DNA from: Drosophila miranda
Taxonomy: Eukaryota; Arthropoda; Insecta; Diptera; Drosophilidae
Length of the DNA: 64,000 nt
Direction of reading: 5' to 3'
Assembly: GCF_003369915.1 (NCBI RefSeq)
Contig: NC_046675.1
Location: forward strand, 15,314,001 to 15,378,000
Positions 59,740 through 64,000 of the stretch are shown here, piece by piece. Each line of letters opens with the position of its first letter. Within the stretch, counting starts at the first letter, position 1. The notes below the pieces were generated by a model, which did not search any database, had not been told where the DNA came from, and was given only the letters and a program-made list of their open reading frames with translations. A program made the position numbers and the translations under genes.

Positions 59740-60820
59740 CTACTCAGGAAAGCCGTATATTTTAACATTGCCAATATCGCGGCGCCGTTCGACGTCCTTC
59801 TCGTCGCAGGCATAGGCTAAGAGGTACTCTTTTGGATGCCAGGCCACCGTGAAAGTAGAGGCATCGACATGAATGTCGGTGATACGTTCCCCCGTCTCCG
59901 TGAAGGCAACGTCAATGAGAAGATCCTCGCTGGCAGAGGCTATCAGTTTTTCATCGTGACTAAAGGATATGGTACGAACAGGCCACTCCAGGCGGCTAAT
60001 CATGCGTAGGCAGGCCAGTTCGGTGGCGTCCCAAAGCGAGACCTGGGCATCGGCTGAACCAGTGGCAAAATATTTACCTGAGAAAGAGAACAGGTAAGTA
60101 TTACAAAATACTTAGATATATGCAAGGTTTTTTTTCCTACCTGTGGGTCCGAACTCGATGCAAATGCAGTTGGCAGGATGCCCTTTGAGTGCCAGTTGGT
60201 GCTCCAGGCTGGGATAGCTTAACACATTAATGCAGCCCATGCCGTTGGTGAGGAAGAACAAATCGTTTGTATTGTTCCATGATATCTCATTTACTTCACA
60301 GCTGAACTGCTCCTCGACGCGTATTTTGGTCGTGCGCGTGTCAATGAATGTGATTAGGTCTTCCTTGTTGCCAACCGCAATCGTCTTGCCATCCGGAGAC
60401 CAGGCTATGTTTATGTTCTCTCCCTTGGTGTTGGTCACTGAAGCACATTTCCCAGCGCGTATGTCCCAGATGCGAACGGTCTTGTCGCCACTCGCAGTGG
60501 CAAACTGATTTGGATCGGTTTTGTGCCAGCACAACTGGTCCACGGACGCGGTGTGCCCCCGGTAGATGTTGCCCTTGATGAGGCGATCGCGTTCCAAGGT
60601 GTACACCGCCACGGTCTTGTCAAACGAACCCGATGCCAAGTGGCGACCATCAGCATTCCAGCAGACGGAGTGAACCTGCCTCAGACATTTGTTTCGTGAA
60701 AATTTCTCAATTTTCCAACCAGCTTCTTACCTTGGACGTGTGGGCCCGCTGCTCGCGTATTTTGCTGTGACTTCGAAAGAACGACCTCAGGTCCTCAAAT
60801 GTCTGCTCTGTACGGTTCAT
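59740..60820 (-). CDS. tex: tex/THOC3, WD40 subunit of the THO complex
   Basis: WD40 subunit of THO/TREX, which couples transcription to mRNA packaging and nuclear export. Exons 60820-60731, 60675-60141 and 60077-59740 join in phase to 320 residues. The start is MNRTEQTFEDLRSFFRSHSK, as in THOC3 proteins. The WD repeats are visible: HTSKVHSVCWNADGRHLASG, GHTASVDQLCWHKTDPNQFA, SGDKTVRIWDIRAGKC, NINIAWSPDGKTIAVG, GHPANCICIEFGPTGKYFAT, SADAQVSLWD and VRTISFSHDEKLIASASED. Length and domain count are normal for the family. The upstream flank is a copy of the same repeat that carries the PheRS-beta promoter. Confidence 0.96.
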
Positions 60821-60898
60821 AGCTCTCAGTTAATTCAATTGTTTTAGTATTTTATTTAGTTAAATGTTTTATTTGTAAACAAATGCTGTCAAACCAGG

Positions 60899-60908
60899 CA
60901 GTGTGCCC
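60899..60908 (-). promoter_or_regulatory. tex: tex promoter, motif-1-like site
   Basis: The minus strand reads GGGCACACTG, one mismatch to the Ohler motif 1 core, 79-88 bases upstream of the tex ATG. A decayed DRE (ATCGTTAA) follows at 60917-60924, and CGGTATATTT/TTGGTATATTT words resembling Ohler motif 6 at 60925-60970. The arrangement is the same as at PheRS-beta. Confidence 0.55.
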
Positions 60909-61310
60909 GCGGATTTATCGTTAAAATATACCGTCCGACCCTCGGAAATATACCAAAATATACCGACTCATTTTAAAAATATGCCGTAAATATACTGACG
61001 AATTATTTTTATTTATAAATCCATCATATTCCTCGATTTTGATATTCGGTTAGATATTATTAGCTAACTGGGACCTTCAGCCCTGAACAGATAAATTTAT
61101 CCGATTGATGAATCAATTTTCTACAAGATAGTTTTATTGTAAATATTATCTTTTTTTTGTATTGTGTGTAAAATAAAGTTTAAAAAAAGGCCAATATCAC
61201 GTGTGTATGGAATGAAGGGAAATACCACCACACGATACTATCGACTGGATATGGGGGTGCGCGCGTAAGTTTGAAAGTTTGATTGTCAAGGATAAAAATG
61301 CAGTCAAGTA
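60899..61310. repeat. dispersed repeat copy related to 16823-16970 and 18780-19170
   Basis: CAGTGTGCCCGCGGATTTAT matches 16823-16842 with one difference. It is followed by ATACC-rich words, CTGACGAATT, TTCCTCGATTTTGATATTC, the TTGATGAATCAATTTTCTA block and, at the end, CGATACTATCG plus a GCGCGCG segment and CAGTCAA that parallel 19085-19165. No coding capacity. Confidence 0.8.
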
Positions 61311-61587
61311 CCAGATTGAGATAGCGAAAATTTAAAAGTGCGTATGGTTCATAGGTTCTTAAATATACATTTACAAATTAAATTAATAGTGAATGAAGTA
61401 TACCATTATATACCGAAAACTTTTGAAAATCTCTTGTGGATCGTCACTTTCTCAAACTATTATTTATTAACAGGATAAAAAAACTTAGAGTCAATATATG
61501 GAAAATAAATAAATAAGTTTAAATTGAAGCTTCAATGCCAAAACACTTTACTTAGTGACGTGACCGGTGGAAGTGTGCTGTAGACGA

Positions 61588-62710
61588 TTACGGTCGTCGA
61601 CGATGGCGTGGCGGGCCCCGGGCCGGTTCCACCACATTGCGATCGCTTTTGTCATGAATGTGAACCGCTTCACTGAGCTCGACATTGGCGTGCAGAGCAG
61701 CATCGTTGGCATTGAGCTGTGCCTCCTGCGCGGACAGTGTAGCCTTCTCCGCCGCATCGCGAGTCTCCTCATAATCCAAACGAGCGCCGTAGGCGTGCGA
61801 CTCAGCATGTTCCAGTTTAGTCTTTGCCTGGGCCACCATATCGATTTGGGAGGCCAATTCAGCAGCTGCCTCTGACGCAGACTTTTGGGCGAGTTCAGAT
61901 GCGGATTGGGCATTGTTGAGTGCCGCCGTGAGGACGCTCACATGGTTGATGGCCTGCTGGGCAGCATATTGAGCAGCTTTCGCCGATCGTTTAGCCTGCT
62001 GCAGCTGCGTCAGCTCGTTCTCCATTGCCTTGTGTGCCTCCACGCTCTGATCCTCCAATCGGTGCAAGAGTACCTCCTTGCCCTTGAGCACAGCCACGGC
62101 TGTGCCGGCTGCTTGAGCTGCTGCCTGGGCCAGCGTACTCTTGGCGACGTATGAGGCCTGTTTTCCGGCTGCATTCTGACTGGCAACTGCCGAAATGGCT
62201 GTATCCGCCGATCCCTTCGCAATGCTTCGCAGCCCATTGTCCGCCAGATATCCGCCCCCCTGGCCACCCCCGCCGCCTTGTAGGCTGTGAACAATGTAGT
62301 CGGAGCTTTCGTAAGGCGTGGCTTGTCCGTTCAGATGCGGACTCTTGGCCGGCTCAAACTCGTCGTGGTTAATGGCTTCGAATGAATACGGTGGCACTTC
62401 GTGTTCGATCAGCGTGGCTTGTTGGTGTTGTTGATGTTGTTGGTGTTGTTGGTGTTGTTGGTGTTGCTGGTGCTGTTGGTGACCCTGGTGCTCCTGTGGT
62501 GACGGCGGTGGTGGCGGAGGCACATTTAGATGGTAGTGTGCGTCCTTCCGCTTCACCTTGCGTCCCAGTCCCAGCGCTGGCATGGCTGCTGGTTAATTGG
62601 GGAAAATTTTTAAGGCCATATTGAATTTGCATAGGTAAACACGGATGGAAGGTATGGCGACGCTTACCCAAGAGCATTGTCAGGAGCAGCAGCTGCATAG
62701 CCGATGGCAT
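61588..62710 (-). CDS. secreted DUF745-family protein, 346 residues
   Basis: Exons 62710-62668 and 62585-61588 join in phase (G|CC). The N terminus becomes MPSAMQLLLLTMLLAMPALG, a signal peptide split by the intron, followed by RKVKRKD. Next come a Pro run and six to seven HQQ repeats, then a Gly-rich stretch. The long Ala/Gln-rich alpha-helical region of DUF745 covers about residues 125-320 (KQASYVAKSTLAQAAAQAAG, AAQYAAQQAINHV, ASEAAAELASQIDMVAQAK). The tail is basic. DUF745 proteins are dipteran, of unknown function, some linked to cuticle or eggshell-like matrices. The next gene upstream is a relative. The HQQ run is length-variable low complexity. Confidence 0.87.
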
Positions 62711-63728
62711 CGCTTAAAATTATGCAATCAAACTATGACGGGCTGGAGAAGAAATCGCTTAACCGGAAGTCTCGAGATCACTGCACAGGTACTCGTATAA
62801 GCAAATCGAATTTATTAATGGGGCTTTCAATCGAGGCAATGTAACCGGTTCTATGGTTAGCTTTGGCTTGTTAGCTAACAGATGAAGTGCACTTTCTTCG
62901 GTCTAGGATGGCCGGCAAACAGTTTGTGTGTCACATCCAGCCTGCTTATCGTATCGTTCCAGAGAAGAACCAGTTTGCTTTTAAGGCCAGGACCGCCTTA
63001 CCATCACTGGTGGCACAAAACTGGACACGAATCACTCAATTTGACAGACAACTGCTGATAATAAATGCACACAACACACCTCTCGAGTGCACGTCCTGAC
63101 TGGAGCGTGGGCAAACCGTATCTAATGCCAGTTGACGATAGACCTCCAGCCCGCAGAGCAAAACCAAAGTCGATGGACGGGTTCGCTGGAAAAACGCTTT
63201 TACTTTCGGCTTTGGAAAAGCAGTGAGCTTCGATGTCTTTTGTAAATCCGGTGGAGACCTCTCGACGATTGCCAGCAGGTCTGCGGAGGCATCATGTATT
63301 TATAAACAAAGTGTTCGTTCGGTCTGTGTCGCGATGAAAGTGCAAACCCGTTGGACGTCGGTCGTCGTCCGTGGTCCGGTGTCCGTTTTCTTTATGAGTT
63401 GGCCCCGCAGCGCCAATTGGTTCCACACCACACCAACAATGGGGCTGGGTCAATGCTACCATGCTGGAGGATTGGTTAATTTACAGCCACTGCCACTGCT
63501 ATTGCCGCATGGGTAATTATGGAAGAGCCTCTAATTGCCACGAGCCGCCTTAAACTATCTGCTCCGATCCCAGGCAGCATGCTCGTAAATCGGAGTTGGC
63601 CAGACGCGACGCCCGTGTCCGTTGATAGCTTCGCTTCCTCGGTGATCTGCGTGTGAACATGGCGTCGGAGTAGGAATCGGAAACAAACACAATAATTTAT
63701 TAAAAATAAACGCAAAAATTTGTTAATC
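62711..63728. other. 1 kb spacer between the two DUF745 genes
   Basis: Contains the presumed promoter of the downstream DUF745 gene and the 3' flank of the upstream one. No TATA match that I trust, no further ORF with coding character and no repeat is seen. Confidence 0.5.
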
Positions 63729-64000
63729 TTAGTGGCAGCGTCTATAGCGTTGCATCAACTTGTCGCGCAGCTCCACTCGGCGACGCTCCCGCGAGGCCCG
63801 TTGTTTTGCCTCCTGCGCAGCACAGGCCGCCTTCTCAACCAGCTTCTTGGTTTTCTTGAAGTCATTCTTAGCGCATACAAGTTGCTTGATTAGCAGCTCC
63901 ACGCGCTTCTTAGCGGCCTCCACGAGCTGCTGCTTCTCGGACAGCTCCTGCTGAGCGCCATTGGACACCACTTCCGAGTTGGCCACATTGGCTTTGGCAT
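63729..64000 (-). CDS. DUF745-family protein, C-terminal part (5' beyond window)
   Basis: The minus-strand frame is open to the window edge: AKANVANSEVVSNGAQQELS, EKQQLVEAAKKRVELLIKQL, VCAKNDFKKTKKLVEKAACA, then a basic end RERRRVELRDKLMQRYRRCH and stop at 63729. The GAQQEL-x-EK-x-QLVEAAK-x-RVE pattern is the typical end of the DUF745 domain. No start is given because the gene continues outside the window. It is a tandem, same-strand neighbour of the DUF745 gene at 61588-62710. Confidence 0.85.
   Translation of the reverse strand, partial: AKANVANSEVVSNGAQQELSEKQQLVEAAKKRVELLIKQLVCAKNDFKKTKKLVEKAACAAQEAKQRASRERRRVELRDKLMQRYRRCH

Noticed and set aside
63223-63516. 97-codon + strand ORF between the DUF745 genes
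   Set aside because: It lacks conserved motifs and lies in the promoter/3' spacer; probably chance.
1-64000. tRNA, rRNA or snoRNA genes
   Set aside because: I looked for tRNA B-box-like words and box C/D or H/ACA patterns and saw none I could defend; a covariance-model scan would be decisive.

Overview
This window is Drosophila nuclear DNA. Short introns, opa/CAG-rich exons, DRE and Ohler-type promoter motifs, and clear orthologues of fly genes all show it. The proteins are close to, but not identical with, those of D. melanogaster. Genes that lie far apart on 3R in D. melanogaster (mask and PheRS-beta near 95F; ato, Gfr, Sgt1 and tex near 84F, from memory) are neighbours here. That fits Muller element E of another lineage; an obscura-group species is my best guess, but it is not proven.

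Layout. 0-14.4 kb: the 3' twelve exons of mask (+), a giant ankyrin/KH scaffold, with a 2.6 kb 3'UTR. 14.7-16.7 kb: PheRS-beta (-), convergent with mask. 16.8-19.7 kb: an AT-rich array of degenerate repeats ending in a Helentron/DINE-1-like tail, close to where the two ancestral gene blocks join. 19.7-37.1 kb: the intronless proneural gene atonal (+) inside about 16 kb of non-coding, presumably regulatory, DNA. 37.2-42.8 kb: a C19orf12-like gene and three uncharacterised genes. Two of these are secreted; the third, a helical protein, carries an in-frame TAG near its start. 43.1-48.8 kb: a 13-coding-exon gene (-) for a 1650-residue scaffold-like protein I do not recognise. 50.4-52.8 kb: mRpL1 (+) and the Golgi GDP-fucose transporter Gfr (-). 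52.7-54.9 kb: a tandem duplication of about 1.07 kb that gives two almost identical Sgt1 genes plus a dead copy of Gfr exon 1. 54.9-58.8 kb: a nested island with two blocks of a non-LTR retrotransposon, a truncated Tc1-like transposon and a genomic fragment of the LRP5/6 gene arrow. 59.7-60.8 kb: tex/THOC3 (-). 60.9-61.3 kb: another copy of the repeat seen next to PheRS-beta. 61.6-64.0 kb: two DUF745 secreted-protein genes (-), the second cut by the window edge.

The genes form no operon-like pathway. Most are housekeeping (tRNA charging, mitochondrial translation, Golgi fucosylation, co-chaperone, mRNA export) or lineage-restricted secreted proteins. ato and mask are developmental regulators. 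The least expected features are the promoter-bearing repeat shared by PheRS-beta and tex, the Sgt1 duplication with homogenised coding sequence but diverged flanks, the arrow fragment inside the transposon island, the duplicated promoter near 40 kb, and the in-frame TAG at 40450.
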